This document shows, piece after piece, positions 12,033 through 26,700 of a stretch of 64,000 bases of DNA. Numbering within the stretch: the first letter of the stretch is position 1; the number at the start of each line of letters is the position of its first letter. This stretch comes from Augochlora pura (taxonomy: Eukaryota; Arthropoda; Insecta; Hymenoptera; Halictidae): NCBI RefSeq assembly GCF_028453695.1, contig NC_135778.1, positions 31,795,214 through 31,859,213 of the forward strand, in the 5' to 3' direction. Below the pieces are notes generated by a model, which worked only from the letters and a program-made list of their open reading frames with translations, did not search any database and was not told the origin of the DNA. The position numbers and the translations under genes were made by a program.

Positions 12033-15000
12033 TATTACATCGTCATTAATACTAATATTTACGTTTGAGTGGTCTCTGTACGTATAAAATTAATATACCC
12101 AGTTTTGAACGCGCAAGAATCACGAGGAATAAAACGATGAAATACAAAAGCTCGTGAAACTTCGTCTCGTGGACACGCTGAGAGCAATTTTCTTCGATTT
12201 TGGATGGTAACGCGATAACGGATGCGCCGGGGTGGGAGTCTGACAAATCGAATATTCAGTATAGTATCATCCAAATGACCCAATTACAAGTTGCGGAGCC
12301 CACTGCAAACTCCGCGTCCACCGGAAATTGAGTATGCAAGTTAGACCGTTCCACTCGATGCACCTTACGGCTACGTAAATGTTTTACATGAACTGGCTGA
12401 TAGTCCAAATACAGTTATACTGATTTTCTATGCCGGCGAATTCGTGAAATTATTGTCTGTGTTACAGAAAGCTGCTGCAAGAATATTTTTTGCATCCGCA
12501 TAAATTTAGTAACAATTTGTTTATCAAGTGGTATAATGATCGAAAATGAAAACTGCTTTCTGAACATGATCTCAACGTGTTTCTGTGAAAAGTTTTCCCT
12601 GCTTTTAGTTTCTTCGAATTGGCTGTGAGCGGTCTTGGAGTGTGTATTTGTATAAACATCTACAGTCTAGTAATTTTAAGTTAATTCAATAATTTAAAAT
12701 AAATTCAATAATTCAAAAAAGAGATTTACTTAATGCATTCGCTTGGATATGTTCATCTGAATAATCATTAGCTTGTACGGAAATGTTTGAAGATTCAATT
12801 TGATATAATGATGTTGGAACTAATGGATTACTAGGAGGTAAGGTACTGTAATATTAATTCATGGAGGTAGCGTATACTGCAAGCAAATTTTCCATTGTGT
12901 TTGACTTCTCCAAAACTCTGAGACTTTGGTTCTAAGCAGAAAACTACTTTAACAAATAATTCAGTACTCTCTCGAAACTGTCTTCGAACTTAAGCTTATC
13001 AAAGGAGAAAGTTTGCTAATTAAAGACCGTGTAAAAGTTGGCATGGGCTACGAAGAATCAATTAACAGAGATTCGGCATTTTCATTGTTTCATTTTAAAT
13101 TACTATTTTATTTTTATCGCCTTTATTTTTGCCGGCGTAGTCTTCGTAGGAACATACGGAATTCAGATTTGGTAATTATAGGAAGATCACTTACGTGGCA
13201 GTGGACTCTGATAATTAGCAGCATAATGTATATCGTGCTCAAATGAAAATAACCTGTGTCAACAAACACGGCATGTTTGATGACAAGTATTAATTACTAC
13301 GCACTTTGAAGCATCTCCGACACGTACATTAACGTCTGCTTTGATCTCCATAGAACTTCCTTGTATTTCCCTAGATTTGCTAATGCGCCATTTACTTTAA
13401 GTTCTTCTTCATTAAAATCGAAAATGTGGAATTCTCGGAAATATTAAACGATCGTTATCGTTTAGCTCGCCTGCGCGTGTTTAACTTTTCGTAATGTTGG
13501 ATTTTCAATATCTCAACATCTTTTATTTAAGCAGCACAATAAAGCGAAGCTGGCACAATGCCTGCCGTCTATTATAAAAGTCAGAGGCTGTTTAGAAGGG
13601 TCTATCTCTTGAAACAAAACATATATTTGACAAGTATTAAATTTTACGAGAGGCATTAAGATGTTAAGCAGTCAACAATGTACTGTGATCGCGTCTATGT
13701 GTATGACTAAGTTGTTTAAATATTTAAATTGAAGATTAAACGTAAGATAATAACTGAATTTATTTAACGAAGCTAAGAGAGTTTTACCGAACGTCGTGAA
13801 ATGCAACAACAATATTTATAAACTCCCAACGCAGCGGCGTTCTATTTACAAGAACATTTTATTCGAAATGTTATGTTAAGGATTCGAGTTCCGTTTGCGA
13901 AAAATGCTGCATCTTTTCCTCATTTCTCCTTTTACCGGTCGTACAACATTCTTTTTTTTTTATTTTACTTTCTATCCCGTGGAAATATCACGGGTCAAGG
14001 TGTTTCCCAAGAAAAGTAAAGAAATGGGAAGAGTTTTGAGAGGAAACTACATCGGTGGAAAAGGTTGTACAACGCGGGAAAAGAAAATAAGGTTATGTAC
14101 GCGATAAAATTGCGAGAGCTAGGTAGTGCGGTTCCCTGTTTCTATTTGCAATTTGCGTGAACGTTCAATCATGAAAATATTGGCTACCATTCAATTTGCT
14201 GTCGCACACGATCGAGCAAACATTTGAATAAAATTAGTAACTATTTACAAAAATGTTGATCCTTTTAATTGTGTACCATCGACAGTTTCAACTTTTTCCA
14301 CCGTATTAGCTTCTAATTCATTCGAAACAGTAATGTAAACTTGACCAAATCCTAACCTATACTTACATAACGTACAAATTATGCTTATAAATTTTCTTGA
14401 AGAAGATCTCCCGTTATTGCTCTTCAATTTCTTTATATTTTATTACCATAAAACATAATACCGTCAGGTTGCAATCCCATAACTTCGAGGAAAAAGAAAG
14501 TTATTCTACAAGAAGAATATTCCATATAAAAAGAAAGTACATATCTAGAAACGTTCGAGTTTATATTTATTTATCAAAGTGAAATAAAAGATATATTGAA
14601 AAAACTGTTTTACTTACCTTGCAGTGTTCCTTTGCACTGTTTCTCTGATCGTCTGAATACTGTTATTCTTATTACCCATGTTCCGCCGATTCTCCGTTGC
14701 TAGTACTGAAACAAGTTTATAAACAAGAGAGCCCTTTAATTTTGAAAGAACACAGTAACAGTGTTAAAAGTAACTGAAATAAAATAATAACTTTTGTGAA
14801 TAATTTCTTTATTACTGTCTGTTACTTTATCGATAATCTTTTTATTGAGTTATCGATTTAGTCGTAATTATGTCAATGAAATTTTTGCCACCTTATAAGT
14901 GTTAATTCAATTATTATTGTTAATTATCAACGACTAATCGATTTAATAACAAATCTTCTTCGAATGAAAAAATATTTCGATTTAAAATATTAGTTATTTA

Positions 15001-17748
15001 ATTAAATTATTGGTGTTAATTGGAAATATTTTTTTATATAATCAACTAGTTTATTTATCAAAAGCTCAACAATGTGGGAAAGAAAGAGGCGACATCTTTT
15101 GAAATAACTATTAACTAGATTTTCTCAAAGCGGTTAGCAAAGATTTTAATCAAATACTTTCAGCTTTTGCGATCCACATTAACCTAGAAGAGTTATTAAA
15201 TCGAAGCAAATCGGCATACCTTTTAGAATTTGACTCTAATCACGGAGGTTACATTTGTCATTATAATTTGCCGTAACTAGAGCCCATAACTGACTGACAC
15301 TGCGAGAGTCCGATCTGTAATACTTCCCCTAAATCCCCACTCTAAAGCCACTGAGATATCGTACAGGTTATAATATCACTTTATCGAATTCATCGATAAA
15401 GGTTACTCGAAAAATTAGTGTTATTTAATTCTAATTACAGTAAGTTTAATTCTAGTAAGCACGTAAATAATTACGGACATAAAATTACTACTACAACAGT
15501 TTTTGCAACGCCGAGTAAAAGCCCTACAACAGTCAGCAGGATACAACAAATTAGAGACGACATTTTCTTAGCGGAAAGTATAAATATTGAATCCTGGGTC
15601 TACATTTTTTGCTAACCTGTCCACATTACTCTTCATCTAGGTATTATAAATATAATACAGAATTAAAAACAGAATTCGTTGTTGGAAAATGCAAACGAGA
15701 TTCGGGTGGACCGCGACTTGTCAACCACTAAACTAAACACGGAGTATACGAATTAAAACTCCCTAGAATGGTAAGCAGGCAAAAGTAACTCTGGGCGGTC
15801 GTTTCAGGCAGAGGCTAAACTGGCGCTGAGAGAATTTTAGTTGCAGCTGTCGTCGGAAACGTCGCGTTAGCGTATGCAGCGTAAAATATTGGAAAAATAT
15901 TCAAGGCGTGCGGGCCGATGAATGCGTGGACGATGCTTCTGTAAAATTCTATGCATCCCTAAGCGGGAAGTCACTCTCGTCGGCGCGTCGCTGACTTCTG
16001 GGGATGAACATTGTGTGTGTTCTCTTATACTGAAAGAAGAACTCCTCTGTTAATATGCTGTCCAAATTTTCCCGAAACATCAGAAAGCAATGACTCAATG
16101 TGATAACCTAAAAATTGTCAAGAATATAAACTCCGAAATGTCTGATAATGACCGTATCTTGATAACATATATTACTCCAATTTTTCTATGTGTTGTTGAG
16201 ATTCAATTTTGAAAGTCTCATTTGAATATGAAATGCTGGTGATTCGTCATAAAAAAAAAACAGTTCCTCGGACAGTATCTTCATGGAATGAATTTCCAAT
16301 ATGGCGCCGGCATAACTTTTCCCTGTGAAATGGCACGACCCGTTCAATTAGAAAACTTCTATTTCAGTCGTACGAACTTGGCTGGCCAAGTTCTAGAAAA
16401 AGCGGACTTGTGATACAGAAGGGACCCATACCGTCAAAGACAGAAATAATTGCGAGAATGAAAATAACGAGATTGTTCTGTACGATTTTTACTATTCTCA
16501 ATTCTGATTACGTATTTAACACCACCGCCGTATCTCAAAATCGGATCGGGATATTACAGAGACCTTTATTTGCATCCCAATGATAACTAGTTCTCTCGAT
16601 CGATCGTGGGAAGGAACTTTCATCGGCATCATTACTGCCTAAAAAGATTTAATAACCCTATGATTACTATGATAAGGAAGAAATTAACCTTTTCCGGTGC
16701 TCAACTGAGCAACTTAATCTTTTAGATTTTAACGAACCGATAATTGAATATGTCAGCGCAGACTAGCATATAATTGTTAGTTATTAATTTCTTGCTTCAT
16801 TAAAATACTTTTTTCATATCCGGTGATTTATAATCTTCGTTATTGGTTGCTAACACGATTAGAGTTTAACTTTGTATTGCTCTAATAGTAACCTACAAAA
16901 CGTAACGAGCTTTTCAAACATCACGATAGTTTCTGAGAATTATGTTTTGGTACTTTAAAATCATGAAATGGCTGCAGAATAGCAAAATTCCGAATATTAA
17001 TATTTAATTATAGTTTCATTGAAATGTACAGAATTAATCTTTCATGCTTTTTTTATACTAACAGGTAAACTATATTTTATTATAATCTAAAGATGTCTCT
17101 TTACATCCAGGACAATGTGTTTCGTATTATGAACGGTTCTTGAATAAAGATTAATAGAAATCCTTCTTTCATTGAGGCTAGGTTAGTTTCTGGGAATTGC
17201 TTCAATTCCAGAGGAAGGGTCACGCGGAAAAGCTCGTGAACGAGTAACGAGATATCCAAACGCGATTCTCTGGACACAGCATCGCGCACCACTTGGCGTT
17301 TCGCCCGTGAAAATAAACGCATCTCGACCGAAGCGGACCCTTCAGCATTCCAATCTCGATGAACCTACGACTATACCTGACCGGCAGCCGCGGCCCCCCA
17401 TAGCAAGGAGAATCGGGTCTACAATTTTCATCTAATTCTAAATCTCTCGTTGTCCAGACTGCTGTCTATTAATAGCTGTATCACCAGCCTTTGAATCATC
17501 GATCCGTCAAGTTTCTAATTTCAGTTCCTCGATATTCGTCTTAGCCCCGAAAGAAAATCTAAGGGCCTCTGAATCGGGTTTCTCTTCATATTATGGATTG
17601 CTATACCCTTTAATTTAATTTTCTTGGGCTTCATGTGAAAGAGGAGTAGGTATAATAGAAATCTCTCTCTTGCTTAGCGCACACACTTCCTAGGATTAGC
17701 ACATTCACAGTTGATTGGGGCTCTTCCTTCATCCACTGTGCTCCAAAT
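12033..17748. other. Gene-poor stretch upstream of the large zinc-finger gene
   Basis: No coding chain can be supported. It is mostly AT-rich, with a moderately GC-richer patch at about 17200-17420. A minus-strand segment at 14618-14705 looks like an isolated exon and is listed separately. The segment 17711-17748, just before the proposed start codon, could be 5'UTR following a CACAG acceptor at 17706-17710. Confidence 0.5.
14618..14705 (-). other. Candidate isolated 5' coding exon (MGN start)
   Basis: On the minus strand a TTTCAG acceptor ends just before 14705 and an AAG|GTAAGT donor follows 14618. Between them an ATG at 14679 opens MGNKNNSIQTIRETVQRNTA and leaves two bases of the next codon. 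A Met-Gly-Asn start would suit N-myristoylation. I found no convincing partner exon to the left, so the gene is unidentified. It could also be chance: strong donor and acceptor motifs 88 bases apart do occur by accident in 6 kb. Confidence 0.25.
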
Positions 17749-20700
17749 ATGAGTGCCAGTTCAAGATCAGGTATGAAAATTGTAATTGTCCATGGAAATT
17801 GTCCTCCCTTGTATTAGTACACATAGCAGGCATATAATTGGGTTGGACAGGGTTTCATTGATTTAAATGAAAAGATTATGATTCAATAATTTAGTTTACT
17901 GTCAATACTGACTTTCATTTTACCGAAGGAAGATCAAAATTTTGCAATTCAACTGCGACTCCTTCCACTGCGACTGTCTTTGACGAAGAATCCAGCACAT
18001 CTCAAAATGAGAACGTAGTTTTTACTTTCGTGAAGAGCTTTCTATCTAAGGATTCAATTTACCGCGACCGGGTGCAATGGCGGATCCTTCATGAGCTTTT
18101 TCGTACCAGCTGAATGTCAGTTCCTACCGTGAAACGACTTAATCGGCTTAAGGTCTGGTTTTAATAACTTCTACACGAGATATTAAACGAGAATCGGTGA
18201 ACTTATTCCGTCGGTGTTATTGCGAGGATTGTTTGGCTTCATGTAAATCTGTTTTCCCCAGGAAGAAACAAGATTCCCTTGAGAGGTTGATTCAATATTC
18301 TGCGCAGCCAGTTTGGATCGCGACATTAGGAACGAGAATTGTCTGTGAATCTCTTTAATTGCACACTTGGTTAAGGTGAACGGTAATATGCTGTGTGCAA
18401 CATGTCTTTTAACGAGAGCAATCGAGCCGGTTTATGAATGTTTAAAATATGGACAGTGAATGGAAATCAACTAGCTGTGCTTCTATTACAATTTCATTAA
18501 TGAGATTTATCGTTAAAGCTTATTAATTGTATGTTGTAATAAAACAAACGTTTTGCTTTTTACTACTGTATTGAACTGCAAAAAGCTACTGCAGTTTACT
18601 GTTTCAGACAACCGGAAAGTTATTGATTTATTTAATGCTTATGTAACTGGGCTTGATTTCATTCATATTCGTTTGCTTGCACAGCATATGTTATTTATTT
18701 AACACACACATTTACCGTCAATATTTTAGGTCATTGCTCGGGATTGTCACTAAAATATGATTATTGGCTGATCAATTGTTCAGGAAAATGATAAACTCAG
18801 ATACAAACTGCAATAACAAGTCACAGAAGCAATAATAAAGTAGTGAACAAGTTTATATACATGCAAAATATTTCGTTGTATTGTCTTCATCATCTTGCAT
18901 TCTGAATTTTTTCTCGTACATATAGGTGTCTCTTTCCAATGGTATACCATGACATTGAAAATATACTACGACGGTCTTATTTTTTATACATCTGTGAACA
19001 ATATAATTCAACAACTGTTCTCTTTTTTCAGAAGCTGCCTCCGCAGTCGTGGCTGGTAGCAAGACGAGTAGCGAAACAGCTGAGGTGTTTCACGCGGCGA
19101 AGTTCTCCCCGACAACGACGGCGACGCCGAACACGGCCGTGACGACAACGTCGTCCCTGTCGAGCGTCGACGCCAGAATGGTCGCCTCTACGCACAATCT
19201 CGACGATCTGGGCGTGAGCCATCCAGCCAGCGCGAACGGCGATCGGCAGCAGCAGCAAGAAAAGCACGGGCACACCTACAGATCCGCCCAGACGGCTCAG
19301 GACAAGAGGAGCAGGCTGAGCAACGTGATAAACAACCTCAGGAAGAAGGTACCCGATCCAAGGAACGGCGACTCCGTCAGGAAAGAAGAGGATGATAGGA
19401 ATAGTGTGGAGAGGAATCTGGAGACATTGGAGAAATATGTGATGACGGTGCTGAACGGTGTGATCAAAGATGAAGAGGACAGTGACGTAGGACAGAAGAA
19501 GGAGGCGGACAAAGGCGTAGAGCCGGAGAAGTTGGCCGAGGATCACGAGGACGAGGACTCTAAAGGTCCAGGGGCTAAATTCGAGCCCTCTAAGCCAAAC
19601 GAAAGCAGAACAGAGACTGCTGTCTTCCTTTTAGAGCAGTCCGAGGCATCTGAAAACGTTGATGGCGGCAATGCTGGTAAAGAGCCTTGCTTGGAATATC
19701 AGAAGTCGAATGAAAAAGATGAGAGTTCGCAGCAGTGCGAGGATTCCAGTTCTCTGGATGCGAAACCTAGCGAGATAGAAGAGGAACTGAAATCTTGTAA
19801 GACGGACAGCATTGACAATGAGGATGCATGTAAAGACAATACGTGTTCTTCCAAAGAAACGAAGTCTGAGGGCTTGGAAGCTGCGAAGAATGAGAGCCAC
19901 GAAGAGGAAAAGAAGGAGAACCGCTCGCTCGGGACCATCATCATGGAGAGGCTAAGCGATCATCAAGTGGATGACAAAATAAGCACAGACTCTGACAAGG
20001 AGGACCCTAGAGAATTTGTTTCAGAAAATGTGGAACTCCGGAACGTTTGCAGAGACCTCCTGAACGACCTTCTGAACGGCATCAATCAACTGATCGATGA
20101 GAATAGTCAAGAAAAGGAGGACAAGACGCCAGAGAACAATTCGGAGGAGACAAGGAACTCCAGAAACCCCGATCTTGTTATGACAAGCCTTCACTGTAGT
20201 TTGCCTCTAGATAAAGTAGCTTCTGTACTCCAGAATTGCCAGACAAACGATTCGGCAGGACCTCAGTTGCCGTTGCCATCGTCGTCTTCTTCCTCCTCTT
20301 CGGCCCAGGGGACCAAGTCTCCTTTCAAACCTCCATCCCCTACGGTCAGACACCTCTGTCTATACTGCGACAGAAAATTTCTTTCCATATCTCTGCGGCA
20401 AAGACACACTGAAAGAGTCCACCAGCAAGGTGGTGGCAGGCGATCGGAAAGAAACTCGAGAAGACCCTCCCAGAACTGCCAGTATTGCTCCGAAAAGTGT
20501 GCTGAGAGTCTAGAGGGTCTTTTCCAGCACATGGTGGGTAGCCATGGAGATAAGTACCATGCGTGTGTTCAATGCTCCACAAGGTACCCCACTAGGGAAG
20601 CTCTAGTGTGCCACATAAGCGAGAATCATGGGGGTACCGCAGACAGGAATCTTCAGACTCAGGTACGTTCCTATGTTATTTCTTCTTAACAATTTTATCA

Positions 20701-23700
20701 ACTGAAAGTTATACGAATTTAGAAGTAACTGTATCTCTTGCATTCTGTATCAGGAAAAAATGAAGGAGTCCTCCCTCATCAAGGAGCTAGGTAACCAGAG
20801 CACCAGGGACAAGCCCGAGTCTCTAAATCCCAAAGAACGCAGACCAGAAGAGTCTGACCACGAACACAGAACGGAGTCCATCCTGCTGAAGCCAACGCTT
20901 CCTTCCAAGGACATCTTCAGCAACCCAGGCAGTCCAGAGTTCGACAGTTCTTTCTACAGCAGCGTCAGCTGCAACATCAGGGAGAACCTTCTTCATCACT
21001 TGGATGGCAAGCTGCAAAGCTCCTCGTCTACTATGAACACGCCCTCCATGGTAGAGCCGAAGCCTCAGCAGCAGCCCCAACAGCAGCAGTCTTTCTACGA
21101 GCACAGCATCAGTCAGATTCAGCTTCCCATAGACATCTCCTTAACCGCTGCGACGCCTGTCTACTCCAAGGAATATAGTAACGAGGATTATGAGAATTCG
21201 AGCGAATACGCTCAAAAGCCTGGCAAGAGCAACAGGTCTCATCCTAGACGGGTGTCCTTTGAGAAATACAATTTTCCTAGGAAGTATGACGGCAAGGAGC
21301 AATGGACCTGTTCCATTAAGGATCTCAGCAAGTTCGACATCTCCACGCAACTGTCCCTCAGGAAGAAACAGCAGTTGCTGAAGGAACGGGTCACTCTGAG
21401 CAGGCTACGTCAGGTACCGGTTCCCGAGGTCACCGATATCGTTCAGGATGAGAGTCTTGTCACCAGAGAGTCGGAGGACGCTCAGGAATTATCAGGGGAT
21501 AGGAAGAGCACCGATGAGCAGACGTCGCGCCGTGATGCCGCGAAGTTGAAGGACTGCAAGACGGACGGCTGTGAATCAAAACCTTCATCCAGCACTGAGT
21601 TCAGCACGGAGTTTGGCAGCTTTCTTAGACTTCGAAAGTGGGACGAGAAAATGTCCAGTGAGGCGGCCAAACTGCAGGAAGTTGTCTACGCTGAGCTGAC
21701 TGGGGAGTGGTCCAGGCCACGGATTTACATCTGTGGTGCTTGCGCTTCCAAACATGTGAGTTACATAAAATTTTTGCATATTTATTCTAGTAGATGTAGA
21801 ACGAATTCGGCGTTTTTGTAAAATTTTGGAAGATGTTCGAATTTAAATTGGTCTCAAAAGTTCATTCATTGAGAAAGCATAGAATCCATTTCTGTACCCA
21901 ATTGACCCAATCAAACTTTCAACTTCTCTAGCAAGAAACTTTTCAAGACATTCTTAAATAAAAGAACAACTCTGGAGATAAATATGATTGGAAAGATTCG
22001 TTTAAGATAATTGACCCCTCTCGAATGCTTCTCTACCTAGTATTCGCCGATATTACCGAGTTATTAATTAATTAATCAACCGCTTGATTGGCAACTATCG
22101 ATCGAAATCAAGACCAGTGAAAGGACGTCTTCTGTTATTGATTGACAATTAGTTGGTATTAAACGAATCTCGATTGATCAATGCCCTCTGTTAACATCAT
22201 TTCCATGTTCAAATGTAATAATCAAGTTTATCACAGTTTGGAGTAATTAATTTCCTTTAAGAAGTCACTCTTCTGATACGGACATAATTAATTTATGTGC
22301 TCCTGCTTAGAGAGGAACATACCAGATGTAAATGAGACAGCAAACTACAAAAATCATTGAAATATACGGTATTCTTATAGTGAATAAAATATGCAGTGTG
22401 ATTTTTTGACTATTTCAATTAACCAAGGACATTGTTTTTAATCAAAATCTTTATACGTTGATTTCAGGTCACCTTGAGAGAGATGGAGGAACACAAAGCC
22501 TCGTTTCATCCGAACGTTTGGTGTTCGCATTTTGAGTTTTCTGGTGACCAAAGGGAGTTGTATAAGTACCTGTTTTTGCCGGGAAAAGACGTGCCGACAG
22601 CGAAGGCGAAATCTGCCATCCTGGATGAGAAAGTCTGCACCAAGTGCTCGAGGAACTGCAATACATTGCCAGAGCTGCACAGGCACATGCTGGAATGCGG
22701 GGGTGATCAAGCATGGTTATTAGGACTTTTTGGCAACGGGAAGAAAAAGTGCAAGTGGAGACCGTTCGGTAGTCGCAGCAGAAGGAGAAGGCAGAGGGGA
22801 ATGAAGAGGAACATACAAAACTCTCAAACACCAAGGGTGACTACCCCCAAAGAAAAACAACCGACTGGTCCTAGAGTCAGACCTAGTGACCGTAAGTCTC
22901 TTCCCCTAAAATGTATGTGTAAGATACTATTCATAATGTTATTCAATTAACAAAACTTATAGCTTAAGAATTTTAAACGATACGAACTCTTCTGGGAGAA
23001 AATGATTTACAATGTGTTTTATAAAATTCGTGTGTTAATTTTAAATTGAGACAGAAGTTCGGGAAGATCTTATTAAATGTAACCTGGGGTGATTAATTAA
23101 CGACAGAATTTAAGATGAGATTCATGAAGTTAATATTCGCAGTTCTAACATATATTATGAATCTCTTTTTAAATGAAATATGGCTGACACCAATTAAAAC
23201 TTAATTTCCATAATTTTTGAGATATTAAAAGAAAATATTTCCAGCAGAGTGATAATTGAAGAGAAATTATATACGCAGGCGCACGGAAGTTAATATAAAA
23301 AGAACATACAAATATATGAATATTAAAGGAGGTGGAATTTGTTGCATGGGTTCAGAAGAGCGTTTAATTACTGCACTAATTAAAACTTTGTTCCATTTAG
23401 TCGAATCACTTATTCGACAACTTCCTATCAACCACGCAGTAATTTCGCCAGCCGACTTAATATCCGGATTAACGTTGAAATCTTATTGCGATTATCGAGC
23501 GAATTTAGGAGAAACAGTGATCCCTTAAGACAATTCAACGTTGTCTGGCTATTTCATGTAATGCAACAGTTGCCCTCGAGTAATTAAAAATTCAACAGAT
23601 CGGAAGGAGTATTATGGCCGTCCATAATATATGACATACGTTTTTCGTGCTCCTTGAATAATGATCATTACTTTGAATCGTTCTTAGTAATTCTAAACTA

Positions 23701-26700
23701 TTTAAAAGAATAAAGCAAGGAGGAAATAAATTTCTACATAACACCAGCTTATATAGAGTGTAGCTAGTAATAATATGTATTCCTATAAAAAATAAATTCG
23801 TGGTTTACTAATTGATTACATTTTATTAATTTATAGTTTTATGTGACTTTAATTGTAGGTGAGAGCATTCAGAAGATGTTGGCAAACTTACCCCCTAAAA
23901 GGGCCACTAGAAAAGTGATGCAGGATAGTGCACTGAGAACACAGGGTAGACTGCGCAATGTAAGTTACAAATATATAAATTTCACTACTATCTCTACCTT
24001 ATATTATTTTCCTTCTAAACGTCGTTTAAAAGTTGTCCAACTCTTTCTTAACATTAAAATCATATTTTAATTATTACTAATATGGAATACCAGGTCGTGT
24101 CTTTGTTGTCATTTAATTATTGTGGCTTTGTCATCTGCAACGTCTAATCAGATTCCACATTGCCCATCTCTGACACAGCGGATTGTAACTTAGGGTTAAA
24201 TAAATGAATACCGATTAAAGTATAAACCACCATTTAGGGAAGCTTGCGAATTTCTTCCATAGGTAATGCTAAATGAAAAATGCCACGAGGAAACTAAGAT
24301 AAGCTCATTCGCTAAAACATCTACATATATTGAATCTAAGTATAAATATATTATCTAAGAATCAGCCAATTGTTTTCTAAAAAATTTTCAGAAAAATCTG
24401 TTTTTACCAAAGAGAGTCGACTTAAAACATCTATGAATAATAATATACTTGAGAAGTGCAGATTTTCTTGCAAAACTTCTATTGAATAAAAATCGAATAA
24501 AACCAACTTTAATTTTCTTGGATCATGAGGATAGTTCCCCCTTAAATAAAACGGTGTGGCCGGGGGGGGGGGGGGGGGGGTCCTAAAATGAAGGAAGTAA
24601 ATGGAAAGCATGATGATGATCGAGGGTTCACTGGTCAGCTCGTGCTGACCAGCGACAACCTCACAAACCGGGAAAGTGATCGAAGAAAGCTTTCATCGAA
24701 TGCCAAGAAATCTGTGGGAAAATGAGCCACGGGGATCCCCTGGTTCAAAGTTTAGAGCTGGGACGGGTATGTATCTGGCTCGAAATTAAGTAAACGAGCC
24801 GCAACTAGTCGATGACCCGAATCTCGGCTCGCACGAAAAAGATGAAATTCGATAATGATAAGGCAATAACGCGGCGGACCGGCTCCGGCTGGACGACACG
24901 GATATAAGTGGAGTATTGATTACCCAACACGGACGTCTATATGCGCACATACACAAGCAAATATGGAGAAACACGACACGCCAGTATGGCTCTCGCACAT
25001 TGACATAGAACGTGTCCCGTGGTTACACGGACAGGATGATTTTTTCACTTTCTGGTCGCTTGGTGACCATGTTCCCTCCTCTTTCTAGATCCTTGCTGAG
25101 AGGGTACATTAGAGTAGTCACCTTTTGCCGGACTAGAAGTAATCCTAGTATTAGCCCTACGTTTTATGATATGGAGACGGTTTGAATTTTAAAAAAAATA
25201 ATTTTTCAATTCGAATACTGTTGCGTTAAGATCTTTTTAGCTACTACCCATATCAAAGCTGTCTTATAATTATTTAAGTACAACATTTTTATTTCAAATA
25301 AAGTTATGTTATAATCTTTTTAACCACTACTCCCGTCGAAGCTTAGGTTTGAATTATTTTGTTGGGAGAAGAGAAAAAGTTATTCTTGTATAAATCTTGT
25401 ATACTATATTATAATATTCTACTAAAAACTATTCAAGGGAGATTGTACGACGTTTATACGTATTGCAGAAGCAATTGTGCAATCTAGAAAATGATCCGGG
25501 GAATATTATGGTCCAATCCGCCTCAAATCAAGCGTAAAAAGCCTCTTGATTATTCTCAAGCTATCGCCCACTCATTGAGCAGACATAGTACCACGAAGGC
25601 TTTACCTATCTGTACAGGTACAAACCAGATCGAGACCTCGAATGGTCGGTGACAATTCCACCGCGTCGCGAATGTCCCGCAACAAGGCGGCCCTGAAGAA
25701 CAAGCTGCTGAAGAACGCGAAGTCGATCCAGCGGAACCGGTGTCGGATCGACAACATATCGGCGGTGATCGAGAGCGTGGTAAGGAACTACAACCACACG
25801 GAGGAGAAGAAATCCACCGAGCAAGAGAAGACCGAGTCGACAAAAGCGGAGGTTGAAAAGGATGCCAAAGAGAAGAAAGACGATGAAGCGAGAAGAGAAA
25901 CTCAACCGGAACTAGGCGCCAGGACAAAGGTTATGCGAGGACCCAGGATTCTGAATAAAAAGAGGAACATCAAGATCAAGCAAGTGATCAAGAGCCTCGA
26001 GCAAGCGAAGAAACCAGGCGGTTTCAAGGCTAGAACCAAGATGGCGGTAAAGAACCCCACTGAGACGAAAGTGGATACCCCCAATGAACCCGTGAAAACC
26101 CCAAAGAACATGAAACCTGTGCCCAAAACTAGCGATAAGGATTCAGAATCCGAAATCAGTTCTCCAGAGTCGAAACCCTCCAGTACCCCAACAAAAAACA
26201 AGCTGTCTATTCAAACAACTCCTAAAAAGAAGAGGCCGGTGGACCCTGTTGCCTCTTTGAACGCTTCCATCAAAGCGAAGTCGCAGCTCAGAAGTCAGGA
26301 TGGAAAGTTCGCCAGGAATCCGAACAAGAGTCCTCAAAAGTCGCCGGAGGTGAAATCTCCGGGTCGCCCAGTGACTAAAGGTAAGAGCAACGAAGCTAGT
26401 CCAGAGACCGTCACCAGGTCAAAGCTGAGAGGTGTCTTTAAAAGCAAAACCAACGACCAATTGCCGAAGAGGATAACTAGATTGTCTTCAGATAGTGATA
26501 AAATGCCAACGTTGGAACCTGCAGTGCAGATGATGTCCAGTAGCGAGGAGGATGTCCAGACCTTACTGAATGACCTGCCAATCCTTTCTCCAGTTACTCC
26601 AGCATCAGGCGCAGAGAAGTTATTGCGAGGTAAGAATCTGATTAGTAAGACCGGCGATGACAAAGAGATCCCTAAAAAGGATCAGATTGCGGAGGTAGAG

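Larger units (their letters stand above)
23960..25617 (+). other. Intron 5 of the giant gene, with GC-rich island
   Basis: The donor AAT|GTAAGT at 23960 and acceptor CTGTACAG ending at 25617 give a phase-0 intron of 1,658 bases. A competing acceptor at 25468 is ruled out because its frame meets a stop (25576) before the big exon. The middle (about 24600-25060) is markedly GC- and CpG-richer than the AT-rich flanks and carries a G19 run and a strong hairpin. It could hold an enhancer or internal promoter. Confidence 0.7.

Noticed and set aside
25469..25617. Extension of the 9.8-kb exon to an upstream acceptor at 25468
   Set aside because: In the required frame a TGA occurs at 25576, so the acceptor ending at 25617 is used instead.
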